From the NCBI RefSeq assembly GCF_021462225.1, contig NC_061802.1:9753859-9817858 (forward strand): a stretch of 64,000 nt of DNA. The letters are read 5' to 3'. The DNA comes from Girardinichthys multiradiatus (Eukaryota; Chordata; Actinopteri; Cyprinodontiformes; Goodeidae). A program made the position numbers and the translations under genes. The notes below the pieces were generated by a model. It saw only the letters and a list, made by a program, of their open reading frames with translations, was not told the origin of the DNA and did not search any database. This document shows, in pieces, positions 24,241-36,953 of this stretch (positions are counted from its first letter, which is position 1; the number at the start of each line of letters is the position of its first letter).

Positions 24241-24929
24241 GTATTAAAGTTGGCAGAACTCAAACATGAATAACAGCTAAACCTGTTGCCTCTGAAGACA
24301 CCACAGGTTTGGACGGGTCAAAACTGAAGTGGGACAATTGCAAATTTGAGAGTAGCCACAAGTGATCTGACCAAGATAACAGACCCAGGGATAAACGTTC
24401 AGTCACAATGTGAAATTTGTCTCCAAATGAAGACTGAAGAGACATTGGAGAGAGGATGGCTGCCATTTAAATGCAGGTTTGGAGCCAACATTTCTCAGCC
24501 AACATCCCAGCATGGATAAACACTGACCAAATGGGTCTGTGTGACCCTCAGGGCTGTTATAAAGGACAAACTCAAAAAGCAGCAAAAAGAGCAATCAGTT
24601 ACAAATTATTTCATGCTCTTAACTGATACAATTTGGAGTTAACAGGTTGATAACCACATAGCTATCAGAAATGTTCTGAAATAACTGCATCCTGTTTGCA
24701 GTCTTTTAAAAACACTGGATTTTTGCTAACAGCAAACAAACTGAACAAACATCAGCCTAGCAAGGTAAAGTTTGCAGGCTGGATGAATATTTGTTTCAGC
24801 AGTTTGTTCAATGAAATCTTTCTAGGAGCAGTTTTCTGCTGCAGTGAGATTGGAGAAGGGTCTAGGGTTGAGGAACAAAAATACATTCACTAAAGGCCTG
24901 CTTGAAGGTTTACAGAGTTTGTTTCTATA

Positions 24930-26556
24930 CAGTACAGACCGAAAGTTTGGACACACCTTCTCATTTAAAGAGTTTTCCTTATTTTCATGACTATGAATAT
25001 TGTAGCTTCACACTGAAGGCATCAAAACTATGAATTAACACATGTGGAATTATATACTGAACAAAAAAGTGTGAAACAACTGAAAATATGTCTTATATTC
25101 TAGGTTCTTCAAAGTAGCCACCTTTTGCTTTGATTACTGCTCCGCACACTCTTGGCATTCTGTTGATGAGCTTCAAGAGGTAGTCACCTGAAATGGTTTT
25201 CACTTCACAGGTGTGCCCTGTCAGGTTTAATAAGTGGGATTTCAAGCCTTATAAATGGGGTTGGGACCATCAGTTGTGTTGTGAAGGAGGTGGATACAGT
25301 ACACAGCTGATAGTCCTACTGAATAGACTGTTAGAATTTGTATTATGGCAAGAAAAAAGCATCTAAGTAAAGAAAAACGAGTGGCCATCATTACTTTAAG
25401 AAATGAAGGTCAGTCAGTCCGAACAATTGGGAAAACTTTGAAAGTGTCCCCAAGTGCAGTCGCAAAAACCATCAAGCGCTACAAAGAAACTGGCTCACAT
25501 GAGGACCGCCCCAGGAAAAGAAGACCAAGAGTCACCTCTGCTGCAGATGATAAGTTCATCCGAGTCACCAGACTCAGAAATCGCAGGTTAACAGCAGCTC
25601 AGATTAGAGAACAGGTCAATGCCACACAGAGTTCTAGCAGCAGACACATCTCTAGAACAACTGTTAAGAGGAGACTGTGTGAATCAGGCCTTCATGGTAA
25701 AATAGCTGCTAGAAAACCACTGCTGAGGACAGGCAACAAGCAGAAGAGACTTGTTTGGGCTAAAGAACACAAGGAATGGACATTAGACCAGTGGAAATCT
25801 TTGCTTTGGTCTGATGAGTCCAAGTTTGAGATCTTTGGTTCCAACCACCGTGTCTTTGTGCGGCGCAGAAGAGGTAAACAGATGGACTCTACATGCCTGG
25901 TTCCCACCGTGAAGCATGGAGGAGGAGGTATGATGGTGTGGGGTTGCTTTGCTGGTGACACTGTTGGGGATTTATTCAAAAGTGAAGACATACTGAACCA
26001 GCTTGGCTACCACAGCATCTTGCAGCGGCATGCTATTCCATCCAGTTTGCGTTTAGTTGGACCATCATTTATTTTTCAACAGGACAATGACCCCAAACAC
26101 ACCTCCAGGCTCTGTAAGGGCTATTTGACCAAGAAGGAGAGTGATGGGGTGCTGCGCCAGATGACCTGGCCTCCACAGTCAACGGACCCTGAACCCAATC
26201 GAGATGGTTTGGGGTGAGCTGAACCACAGAGTGAAGGCAAAAGGGCCAACAAGTGCTAAGCATCTCACTCCTTCAAGACTGTTGGAAAACCATTTCAGGT
26301 GACTACCTCTTGAAGCTCATCAACAGAATGCCAAGAGTGTGCGGAGCAGTAATCAAAGCAAAAGGTGGCTACTTTGAAGAACCTAGAATATAAGACATAT
26401 TTTCAGTTGTTTCACATTTTTTTGTTCTTTATATAATTCCACATGTGTTAATTCATAGTTTTGATGCCTTCAGTGTGAAGCTACAATATTCATAGTCATG
26501 AAAATAAAGAAAACTCTTTGAATGAGAAGGTATGTCCAAACCTTTGGTCTGTACTG
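24930..26556 (+). mobile_element. Tc1-like transposon with 272-bp inverted repeats
   Basis: Terminal CAGTACAGACC at 24930 and its complement ending at 26556 are each flanked by TA (24928-24929 and 26557-26558). The two inverted repeats, 24930-25201 and 26285-26556, are both 272 bases and nearly identical. The right one covers the last ~36 codons of the transposase gene, so the left arm holds an antisense copy of that coding end. The transposase (25345-26393) is frameshifted. Both ends are intact, so the copy could still move if transposase came from elsewhere. Confidence 0.92.
25345..26393 (+). pseudogene. Tc1 transposase, frameshifted near the C-terminus
   Basis: The ATG at 25345 opens a 290-residue frame. 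Its parts are an N-terminal helix-turn-helix (TIGKTLKVSPSAVAKTIKRY), a GRPR-like basic hinge (EDRPRKRRPR), the second DNA-binding domain, and catalytic D's in LLWSDESKFEIF and FIFQQDNDPKHTS. After QSTDPEPNR the frame ends at 26217. The expected NPIE motif, carrying the third acidic residue, lies in another frame (about 26187-26200). A second shift follows around 26270, and the true C-terminus ending in EEPRI with its stop is at 26391-26393. The catalytic glutamate is thus lost from the main frame. Confidence 0.88.
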
Positions 26557-26558
26557 TA

Positions 26559-29500
26559 TATGTAAGCCAAAGAAAAGTCTAAACATATAGTAGAATAAAT
26601 TAAACCAAGATAATAAAACAAGTGAAATGTCTCACAGCTTGTGTTTTTATCCCTTTTAACTAAGCAGGCACAGCTTTTGTGGGCTGAAAGAATAAGAGCA
26701 AAGGACAAATTGCAGTAACTGCGTGTGACTGTACTTATACTTATGTTCTTCATTGAAGTGCAGCTTAAAGATAATATCAAATAGTGTAAATTTTCACTAA
26801 CAAATGTTAGAAATCGACATTGTTTGTATTTAGGTTGATAAGATCATAATAGGTACAATTCAGCTGAACAGCTGGCATTGATAAATATTTTTCCATACGA
26901 GTGACTTTCGTAGATGAAGCATTCATGTTCCATTCCAGTCTGTCCCAGTCCTTTTGCTGCAGCTCTACAGGATACAGGTAAAATACCTTTCAAGTATGAG
27001 TTAATAAAAATACATGAATAAAGAAAATACAAATGGATGTATTTAAAAGAATAAGGACCAGTTGCCATAAGAATTATGCTCTGTCTTTATGTCATGGATG
27101 TGTGAAAGATTGTTTTGGGAGGATACATTTTATCTTGACTAAATACCAATTTACAAAAAAAAAAGCAAAAGAAATAGAAAAGCTTAGCAAGAAATATTGT
27201 TTTTATATTTACCTATTTATCTAAAGGGAGTTTGACTGATTTTACTGAAAAGTCTGGCTATTAGGGTTAAGAGAGTTTTGTACTGATATTCTACTGAATT
27301 ATATAACAACCAGAGTCACTGTAATGATGTGATGGCTTGAATTTTTATTCTGAATTTCTGTATCAGCTCTGTGGGAAACCTTCAGATTAATAAAGGTCAT
27401 CTTCAATGGCCACCTGGCATCTTTTTTATATTGTTTATGTACATTTACAATGTTTAGGTGAAACAAAATGGAAATAAATAAGACTGCACAATAAAAGGAA
27501 AACACTAATGTGTGATATTATTTTTAAAATACTGTTATGACAATATGGCATGCAATTATTGTTCATTTTCCTCACTGTTCTTTCTCTTTTCCATAATCAC
27601 AGTGACCCCAGCCCTCTCCTTGAGCTTTGGCATCTTAGACACTAAGACATATACAGTATAGCGTTTAGGCATAAAAGACCAAAGACAAAGCATATCCAAC
27701 TGGCCAAATATATTAAAGATAAGCAGAGTTGGAATGAGTGGCACCTAAGGTGTTATGACTAAACTTAAAAGTTGCAACGGTCACTGAACAATTTTTTCAT
27801 CACACTAAAGAACTGGCAATGACTCAGGAAAGGACTAAAAACCGGGAGGCAGACGTTCACAAACGGGAACCAATGAAAAGGTCACCAGCTTATTATTAAT
27901 GACAGGATTTCCTGATGCCCTGTTTGTGGCCCTGTTTCAGGACTCGGAGACACAAACCCAATCTTATAATGCCATACATGTATATATGTGACACACTCAC
28001 ATTTATACATACCCACACAGCATTCTCTCAATGTATGTAAATCAAACCAACATTTTAAAATAACACAAAAAGCTCTACATTTTCCTAAAATACCCAAAAT
28101 GACAACAGGAAGTATGCACATGAAATTAGCTTAATCCAGGGAACAAACCCAAAACCATTCAGCCCTTTTGTATTACACTTTTATTCATATCACTGCAGAT
28201 ATACTCAGGCATGCAGATGGACATTCGATTACTTCAGAAGAGATTAATGTCTTGGATGGCCTAGTTTTCCAAACCCCTCCTGATCTTAAATCAACCTTTG
28301 TGTTAAAGTTCAACAGTTAACGCTACTGTGATCTTACGTTTTGTTCCTAATGAGACACGTACTCCACATTCTGGCTCGAAGCCAAGGTTTGTGATTTGAA
28401 ATGAAAGGTAGGTCTCAAGTTAAGCTACAAGTGTGGTAAGATATATTGATCATGGTAATGGCATATTATTAGTGTAATGTTTCAACTCTGTCAGAAAATA
28501 GTCAAATAATGTTTACTGTTTTCTCAGCTGATTCAGTGAGTCTCTTGATTACGATGCATAGCAGAACATTGATTTATTTCATTTACAAATTTCGCAGCAT
28601 AATGCCAAGAAAAGTGAGGCCATGAAAGCATAAATATATCATGTGTTTTTGTTTAAATTTTAAAAATAAATTTGACAATGGATGCCTTTTTTGGCTTCAA
28701 CACCTGCAACCAAAATCTCTATGCATTGTCTGACCAGCACCAGCTTTTTCAAAATAAAGACAACATTTTGAGATTTTGAGATGTGTAGGTTTTAATTTAC
28801 TGCCATACAATATCAATACGATACCACAACAACCCGCCCAAAGCTATTTTTTTTTCAACCCAACGTATTCAAAAGAAGCCCAACTGGCAGTAAAACCAGT
28901 CCAGTCTGGCAAATTGCACAGCACTACACAGTTTACCCCAATCCCATAAAGAAAACACTAATCAACAACAACAATAAACATGCCGGAGCATAATGTGCAC
29001 GCATGAGGATGCCCCCTTCACATTTCTGCCTGCCCCCTCATATATGCATTTCTATAACTGACCCTGTTCTGGTCCTGTAAACACACTTATCTCTCACAAC
29101 ATGAAGCTAATACAAGACACATATTTTTAAACACTGTACTTCTGAGTGTGTAGGCGATTGTTCCCTGTAACAGTGACTATGATTCCAGCAGACAGGGGAT
29201 GTGCACATTTAAACAGAATTATGTGCTAGGATGGACATGCATATAGCACATTCTTATAGTGCCTGTGTGATGCTAATCTCCACAGTCTGGAAGGCGCATT
29301 GTGATAATAACTATGGCAAACAAGCAGCATAAACATAGCAGTGAAAACGAGGCAATGTACAAGTGTGTTGTACAAGTCATGCTTATCTGAGAGTTGCAGT
29401 GAACATCTTAGCGTCCCAGAAGATGATGATTCAGACTGGCTGCCTTTGAGCCAGAAAGACTGACAAAGTCCTTTGCCAAAGTATGAAAAAAACCGAAACA

Positions 29501-32500
29501 TTGTCAGATTTACTTTTATCCAAATCATTTCAGCTGTATTTGCCACTTTAAGGTGTTACAGTCACAAAAAAAAAAAAAAAAAAAGCTTAGCCTGACTGAG
29601 GCTATTTCTTTATTTATCATATCTTTGTTTTATTATATCGGTTACAAAACCTTTGACTTAAGCTTTGACGAACTTCATCTGTAGGATGCATTCAATAGCA
29701 TGTCAATGAAAAGATTTTAACCAACTCAGTTTAGCCATTATATAAATATTGCCTATATTTTGAATAGCTGAAATTGTGTTACATGATTAAATAAAAGAAG
29801 GTATATTTAAAATTTAAGCATTTTATCTCTAATTAGCCTCATTAAATAATACAAAAGCTATGACATAAGACAATTTATCTGAAATTTAACTATCCTACAA
29901 AAGACAATTAAAGCTATATGTATCCATGTATAACATACTGTACAGATTTTTTATTATTTTATTTCTGCCTAATAATGCAATAATGACAGTTGCTTAGTAA
30001 TTGGTGCACAGATTTTGGCAAACTCGGCTGACAAATGGCTTCTTGACAAAGACAAGACAGTTAAAGAGTCCTGGAAAATCAAAATATATCAATATGAGCA
30101 TTTATATGGAAATTTGTCAGATTTTGATGAGGACAGGATGAAGAAACAGCTATAAATGTATGAGCCCCAGATGTAGTAAGATGACTCACCTGCTGAGCTG
30201 TGGACGGGCCAGCAAGATTGCTATGTGTCATTTATTGCAATCTCAATTAATTATTGTAATGCTGAAAATACTGAGCCATGAAATGTATTGTATGTGATAT
30301 TTGACAGATTTTGTTTGAAATCCTATAGATCGTATATTTTTAATCAACACCTTCGAAGGTGTAGGGAAAATGACAGATATCGAGCATTAGCCACATGGCC
30401 AGAGACTACCAGGTAGCCAAGTGACTGAGTGTGGAGGCACATTAAGAGATGTGGTTGGAGATAGAAGAAGCTAGCGAGGCCCAGCCTAAAGCATTAAACA
30501 ACCAAGTCACTGCTGCTTTCTTTCTATTTCTGTAAAACATGGTGATGGTTTTCTTGTTGACTGACTACAAAACAACTCTGACTCTGGAATTCAGTCATAT
30601 AATACTGTTGCAGTTTTGGTTATTTTGTTCCCATAATTTTTAGGCAGAAACTCAGCTGTCTGCCAAAGAGTACTTCACCCTGACCATTTGTTATTTCAGT
30701 TTGATCAGGGGTCATAATCTGTGATATTTCATAAGTCTTTAACTGGCCATACTGGCATCAAATACCAAAATAAATGAAAGACAGAGTGTGATACCAAGAC
30801 TTCAGAAAATAATATACAACTCAATACCTCTATATGTGAAATTTGAGCATTCTTAAGACTTTCACTCTATAATAAAATGCTTAATTTCAAGAAATATAAA
30901 CTGATACCCAAAGGCCTGAAGTATGAAAGTACAAACTGGTTTGTTTACAAGTACGAAATGGAAATAGAAGAGACCAAAAGCTAAATATGTTTAAGCAACA
31001 TGGAGATATAAATGATCAAAAAGGATAATTAAACTGAAGTTTGATGTGAACAGTGGTTTATTATCAGATAGTATTACAAGGTTAATCACAAGGTTAATCA
31101 TGAGTGAAACCTCAGTGCAGGGTCAAGAAAAAAAGGTTATTTTCCAAGTTCAAGTGGGTTTAAATTGTCAATACTTCTTAAATCATGCTCAAATTAACTA
31201 ATTTCTAAATAATTTTACTTCTTCAGATTCCAAAAGCCCATGTTCATTTGATGAGATAGAGCCTAATGCATCTGTGCCTCCCATTATGCATGGATGCACA
31301 CTGTCACCTGCTGAGCAGAAAAAAATAGGATGCTGCCATCATTCTTTTCAGTCGCCGTGATAGGCAGCAATCAAGTGTTGAATAATTCCTGTTCCTTTCT
31401 TAGAGCAGAGAGGTGACGAAGCAGAAAAGAAATGTGCTTTTGTGTTCTTCAGACAGTCCAAATGGAGGTTAGGAGCAGCTGGTACTAAAGATCATCCCTT
31501 ATATTTCCACACAAGCACACCATCTTTAGCAATGGGTTTATGCCACAGCTATATTTTGAAGCACTTTGACCAAAAGTAATGGATGTCTAACATCCACATG
31601 CAAGCCCAGACATTACATAGTAATATGATAATGGCAAAGGTCATAGTTGTACTTTCACTAATAATCAATGTTGCACCTTTTTGACAACACCCAAATATCA
31701 TTTCTTGTTTAGAACTAAAATCTTAAGTTATAATTTTTGACATCTTCCTCTGTAGCCTCCCTGTGTTTCTTTCTTCTAAGCCACACAGGGAATATTATTT
31801 CTTCTGAAACCTAGCAGCAAACCATTTCAAAGGCAAAACAGACAAAAATAAAACAAAAAATTGTACAATACTGCGATTCTATGCAGTTGCAGTGTCTTGG
31901 CCTCAGCTGACAATAATTGTAACTGACAAATCTGACAATGTCAAATTTGAGTGTGTCTCATTTGAATTATTATATTATATATTTTATTGCAAATGCCACT
32001 TCAGTATGTAGGCTACATGGCAAGGCAGATGAAGGAAAAGCAGTCGCAAAACAAAATGAGGACATTGAATAAACATGGCATTTAATGAAGACAAATAGGT
32101 TTTTACGGGTTTTTAGAAACCCTGCACAAAAAGCCACATGTTTTCCAGGAACTGAAAGTCACTGATAGTTCTGAATGCTGTACAAAGTTTTTACATGGTT
32201 TGAAGTATTTAAGGAACCAAAAAAGCCTACTGGTTAAATATTTCTGTTGAAATAATTATATTGAACCAGGAACAAAAATACATTTAACATGTTTTTTATT
32301 GTTGTTGTCATTGGTAGTGATTTGCAGGCATTAAAGATATCAATAACACGATATATGTGTACAGGCAAGTGAACCGATACTTTGTCAAAATATTGTATGT
32401 TGATGATTTAAAAACACATTATACTTGGGTCCACACTAATACATGAGGTGGAGTTGGTGAAATTTCAAGTCCCATCACGCACATAAAGTGTGATTTCAGT

Positions 32501-32689
32501 TATGCTGCTCCTCCAACACGTAAAATGTCTGCGTACTGAAATGGATTAAAAGTTACAATGTTCTACTGTGTAAGGATGGAGTGAGTTGTTTATGTTTGCT
32601 GCTGTGCCATGTTCTTTTTCCATATTCAGTGATCAACTGCCCATCTTAAGCTGAAGGTATATTCCTCTTACACACTTCAAATTAATGCC
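26559..32689. other. Long gene-free stretch
   Basis: About 6 kb of AT-rich DNA without recognised gene, LTR, SINE or transposon ends. A poly(A) run lies at 29566-29584. The minus-strand frame 29226-29546 has no family resemblance. It is consistent with intron or intergenic DNA. Confidence 0.55.
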
Positions 32690-33352
32690 CCTATGGGAAG
32701 AAACCTGTGCCATCAGAAACTGAATTTGAATTGCTCTGACTGAATTTGTATTTGTGTAATTTTAAATTAATGCATTGGTTTGAAAATTAATTTCACTAAA
32801 CTGAAACTGAATTTTATGGTTTGAAACTGAATTCATTTGCTTTTAAAATGTATTTCGTTGTATTAAAAAGTTTGACTACTTTCACTTTCAGATCTGGAAT
32901 TCAATTTCAGTTCCAAAATTCAGTTTTTTCTGTCACACATGTGGGTCCTTGAGGATAGCCACAGATTAATCAAACACAGATTCATCGATTTACGTTTCAC
33001 ATCAGGTTAAACTTCCTTTACGGCATGTTGAGCTGGAGCAGTGCAGCATACATGAGTTTGGTGGATTTCAATCACCTAGTCAAATGAACATCTACAAGAA
33101 GCGTCATGTAAACAAATGATGGTCAAACAGTAACACTTATGCTACATGTAGCTATTAGCTAAACATGCCAGATTAGCATAGTGTGCCGCCAGTGTTACGT
33201 CAGTCTGCGTTTCTCTGAACAAAGTTTAAATCAGTTTATTTGCAGAGCATAATAATAATAATTATTATTATTATTATAAATAAACCAAACATTAATATTA
33301 GTTTAATGTTATTAGATTTCATCTGACTGAATTCTATCCGATCGAATCCCTC

Positions 33353-34360
33353 ATGAGGACAAAAATATGGAGGCACGTGATGTCGCCCGGTACGGCAGAG
33401 CCGGGGTCCCACCCTGGAGCCAGGCCTGGGGTCGGGACTCGCTGGAGAGCGCCTGGTGGCCGGGTCGCTCCTCGAGGGACCCGGCCGGGCCAAGCCCGAA
33501 CGAGAGACGCGAGGCCATCCCCCAGTGGGCCCATCATCTGCAGGGAGAACCGTGAGGGACCGGTGCAAAGAGGATTGGGCGGCGGACAAAGGTGGAGACC
33601 TCAGCGGCCCGATCCCCGGATGCTTAGGTTGGCTCTAGGGACGTGGAATGTCACCTCGCTGGGGGGGAAGGAGCCTGAGCTTGTGCGGGAGGTCGAGAGA
33701 TATCGACTAGAAATAGTCGGGCTCGCCTCCCTGCACAGCGTGGGTTCTGGAACCCATTACCTTGAGAGGGGCTGGACTCTCTTCTACTCTGGAGTGGCCC
33801 ACGGGGAGAGGCGGCGGGCTGGTGTGGGTTTGCTTGTTGCCCCCCAGCTCAGCCGTCTCATGTTGGGGTTTACCCCAGTGGATGAGAGGGTCGTATCCCT
33901 GCGCCTTTGGGTTGGGGATAGGTCTCTGACTGTCGTCTCGGCCTACAGGCCGAGTGGTAGTGCGGAGTACCCGGCCTTCTTGGCGTCCCTGTCGGGGGTG
34001 CTGGATAGTGCCCCTCCTGGGGACTCCATTATTCTGCTGGGGGACTTCAACGCCCACGTGGGAAACGACAGTGACACCTGGAGAGGCGTGATTGGGAGGA
34101 ATGGCCTCCCCGATCTGAATCCGAGTGGTGTTTTGTTATTGGACTTCTGTGCTAGTCACGGATTGTCCATAATGAACACCAAGTTCAAACATAAGGGTGT
34201 CCATCAGTGCACTTGGCACCAGGACACCCTAGGCAGAAGGTCGATGATCGACTTTGTTGTCGTATCATCAGACCTTCGGCCGCATGTTTTGGACAATCAG
34301 GTGAAGAGAGGGGCTGAGCTGTCCACTGATCACCACCTGGTGGTGAGTTGGATCCGCTAG
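33353..34360 (+). CDS. Rex3 N-terminal region and apurinic endonuclease, prematurely stopped
   Basis: The ATG at 33353 opens a 335-residue frame. The first ~90 residues are arginine/glycine/proline-rich, a reading of the GC-rich 5' region that may not be protein in the active element. From about residue 95 the endonuclease fold is visible: [39 protein letters not shown] (metal-binding and catalytic D/N), [14 protein letters not shown] and the closing [14 protein letters not shown] at 34358-34360 ends the frame, but homology continues directly (RRKPDRLGRPKH, then VFNSHLRESFDQIP and GNPRTRWWTP) to the LTR insertion at 34641. The enzyme would nick target DNA to prime reverse transcription; this copy is dead. 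Confidence 0.85.
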   Translation: MRTKIWRHVMSPGTAEPGSHPGARPGVGTRWRAPGGRVAPRGTRPGQARTRDARPSPSGPIICRENREGPVQRGLGGGQRWRPQRPDPRMLRLALGTWNVTSLGGKEPELVREVERYRLEIVGLASLHSVGSGTHYLERGWTLFYSGVAHGERRRAGVGLLVAPQLSRLMLGFTPVDERVVSLRLWVGDRSLTVVSAYRPSGSAEYPAFLASLSGVLDSAPPGDSIILLGDFNAHVGNDSDTWRGVIGRNGLPDLNPSGVLLLDFCASHGLSIMNTKFKHKGVHQCTWHQDTLGRRSMIDFVVVSSDLRPHVLDNQVKRGAELSTDHHLVVSWIR

Positions 34361-34641
34361 AGGAGGAGAAAGCCGGACAGACTTGGCAGGCCCAAGCACA
34401 TAGTGAGGGTCTGCTGGGAACACCTGGCGGAGCCCTCGGCCAGGGATGTATTCAACTCCCACCTCCGGGAGAGCTTTGACCAGATCCCGGGGGATGTTGG
34501 AGACATAGAGTCCGAGTGGACCAAGTTCTCCACATCTATTGTTGATGCTGCTGCCCGTAGCTGCGGCCATAAGGTTTGCAGTGCCTGTCGCGGCGGCAAT
34601 CCCAGAACCCGGTGGTGGACACCGGCAGTAAGGGATGCTGT

Positions 34642-35068
34642 TGTGATGGAAATTCTTGCAGTAGGCATTCCACAATGTATGACCTTTGGTTTACCTCACT
34701 CCAGTGAACATCTGTGTTAGAGGAGGAAGCTGTAAAAGCCATTATCAGAAGTTTAATGGTTAAGGGCATTTGTTAGGGTGATGCCTCGGGGAGAGTAGAT
34801 GGTTGTTCCTAGGTAACCTTCTCACCTATGAACCCGAGAAGGGTCTGGGGTCATAAAACACAGACTCTTTGAAGTTGAGATAACACCGTCATGTTCTGGT
34901 ATAAATATTGTGTGTAAATGTTGTTCGGGGCTCTGTTTCACTGACTAACCTCAGTGTCAGGGTCTTCAAACGCTGAATGCCTTTGAATAAAACTTATAAA
35001 GACAAAGTCCGGATTTTCTCTTGTTATGAGTCACCTTCTACCCACTTTGATAAGAAAATTCCACAACA
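34642..35068 (+). mobile_element. Solo LTR, 427 bp, inside Rex3
   Basis: It interrupts the Rex3 ORF between WTPAVRDAV and KLKKESYQ. It begins TGTGATGGAA, ends TTCCACAACA, and is flanked by a 4-bp duplication CTGT (34638-34641 and 35069-35072). It carries a TATA-like TATAAATATTG at about 34901 and a poly(A) signal AATAAAACTT at about 34986. A 4-bp duplication and these signals fit an LTR of an endogenous retrovirus-like or related element. No internal genes remain. Confidence 0.8.
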
Positions 35069-36953
35069 CTGTCAAGCTGAAGAAGGAGTCCTATCAGCTG
35101 TGGTTGGCTTGTGGGACTCCTGAGGCGGCTGACTGGTACCGTGAGGCCAAGCATGCTGCGGCCTGGGCTGTGGCAGAGGCAAAAACTCAGACCTGGGAGG
35201 AGTTCGGTGAGGCCATGGAGAAGGACTACCGGTTGGCCTCGAAGCGATTCTGGCAAACCGTCTGGCACCTCAGGAGGGGGAAGCAGTGCTTCGCCAACAC
35301 TGTTTACAGTGGGGGTGGGAGGCTGCTGACCTCAACTGAGGACATTATCGGGCGGTGGAAGGAGTACTTCGAGGATCTTCTCAATCCTGCCATCACGCAT
35401 TCCGTGGTGGAAACAGAGGCTGGGGACTCGGGGCTGGACTCTTTCATCACCCAGGCTGAAGTCACCGAGGTGGTTAAAAAGCTCCACGGTGGCAAGGCTT
35501 TGGGGGTGGATGAGATCCGCCCTGAGTACCTCAAGTCTGTGGATGTTGTTGGGCTGTCATGGTTGACACGCCTCTTCAACATTGCGTGGCGGATGGGGAC
35601 AGTGCCTCTGGACTGGCAGACTGGGGTGGTGGTCCCCATTCATAAGAAGGGGGACCGGAGGGTGTGTTCCAACTACAGGGTTACACTCCTCAGCCTCCCT
35701 GGTAAGGCCTACACCAGGGTATTGGAGAGGAGAGTCTGGCCAATAGTCGAACCTCGACTTCAGGAGGAGCAGTGTGATTTTTGTCCCGGCCGTGGAACAC
35801 TGGGCCAGCTCTATACCCTCTACAGGGTGCTCGAGGGTCCATGGGAGTTTGCCCTACCGGTTCACATGTGTTTTGTGGACCTGGAGAAGGCATTCGACTG
35901 TGTCCTTCGTGATGCCCAGTGAGGGGTGCTCCAGGAGTATGGAATCGGGGTCCCTTTATTAGGGGCCATCCGGTCCCTGTACAAGCGGAGCAGGAGTTTG
36001 GTCCGCATTGCCGGCACTAAGTCGGACCTGTTTCCGGTGCATGTTGGACTCCGGCAGGGCTGCCCTTTGTCACCGGTCCTGTTCATAACTTTTATGGACA
36101 GGATTTCTAGACGCAGCGAAGGGCTGGAGGGGTCTGGTTTGGGGACCAGTGGATTTCGTCTCTTCTTTTTGCAGATGACGTGGTCCTGCTGGCCCCCTCT
36201 AGCCAAGACCTACAGCATGCGCTGGGGAAGTTCGCAGCTGAGTGTGAAGCGGCTGGGATGAAGATCAGCTCCTCCAAGTCCGAGGCCATGGTTCTCGACC
36301 GGAAAAGGGTGGCTTGTCCTCTTCAGGTTGGAGGGGAGTTCCTGCCTCAAGTGGAGGAGTTTAAGTATCTCGGGGTCTTGTTCACGAGTGGGGGAAAAAT
36401 GGAGCGGGAGATCGACAGACGGATCGGTGCGGCTGCCACAGTAATGGGGGCGCTGTGCCGGTCCATTGTGGTGAAGAGAGAGATGAGCCGAAAAGCAAAG
36501 CTCTCAATTTACCGGTCGGTCTACGTTCCTACCCTCACCTATGGCCATGAACTTTGGGTCATGACCGAAAGAACGAGATCCCAGATAAAAGCGGCTGAAA
36601 TGAGCTTCCTCCGTAGGGCGGCCGGGCACTCCCTTAGAGATAGGGTGAGGAGCTCGGCCATCCGGGAGGGGCTTGGATTAGAGCCGCTGCTCCTCCACAT
36701 CGAGAGGAGCCAGTTGAGGTGGCTCGGACATCTATACCGGATGCCTCCTGGACGCCTTCCTCGGGAGGTGTTCCAGGCACGTCCCACCGGGAGGAGGCCC
36801 AGGGGACGGCCCAGGACACGCTGGAGGGACTATGTCTCTCGTCTGGCCTGGGAACGCCTTGGGCTCCACCCTGAGGAGCTGGAGGAGGTGTCTGGGGAGA
36901 GGGACGTCTGGGCGTCTCTGCTGAGTCTGCTGCCCCCGCGACCCGGTCCCTGA
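35069..36953 (+). pseudogene. Rex3 reverse transcriptase, stop and frameshift
   Basis: After the LTR insertion the Rex3 frame resumes at VKLKKESYQLWLACGTPEAA (35072 on). The RT domain contains GGKALGVDEIRPEYLK, WQTGVVVPIHKKGD and SNYRVTLLSLPGKAYTRVLE, then EEQCDFCPGRGTLGQLYTL and CFVDLEKAFDCV (first catalytic aspartate). A TGA at 35920-35922 interrupts the latter region. The frame continues through GLRQGCPLSPVLF. The FADD box has been shifted: around 36160-36180 it reads FFLQMTW in one frame, and the third frame resumes at VVLLAPSSQDLQHALG. The C-terminal part (FKYLGVLFTSGG to WASLLSLLPPRPGP, stop at 36951-36953) is intact. Confidence 0.88.

Noticed and set aside
25692..25991. Antisense open frame over the Tc1 transposase
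   Set aside because: It is a shadow of the plus-strand transposase with no independent evidence.
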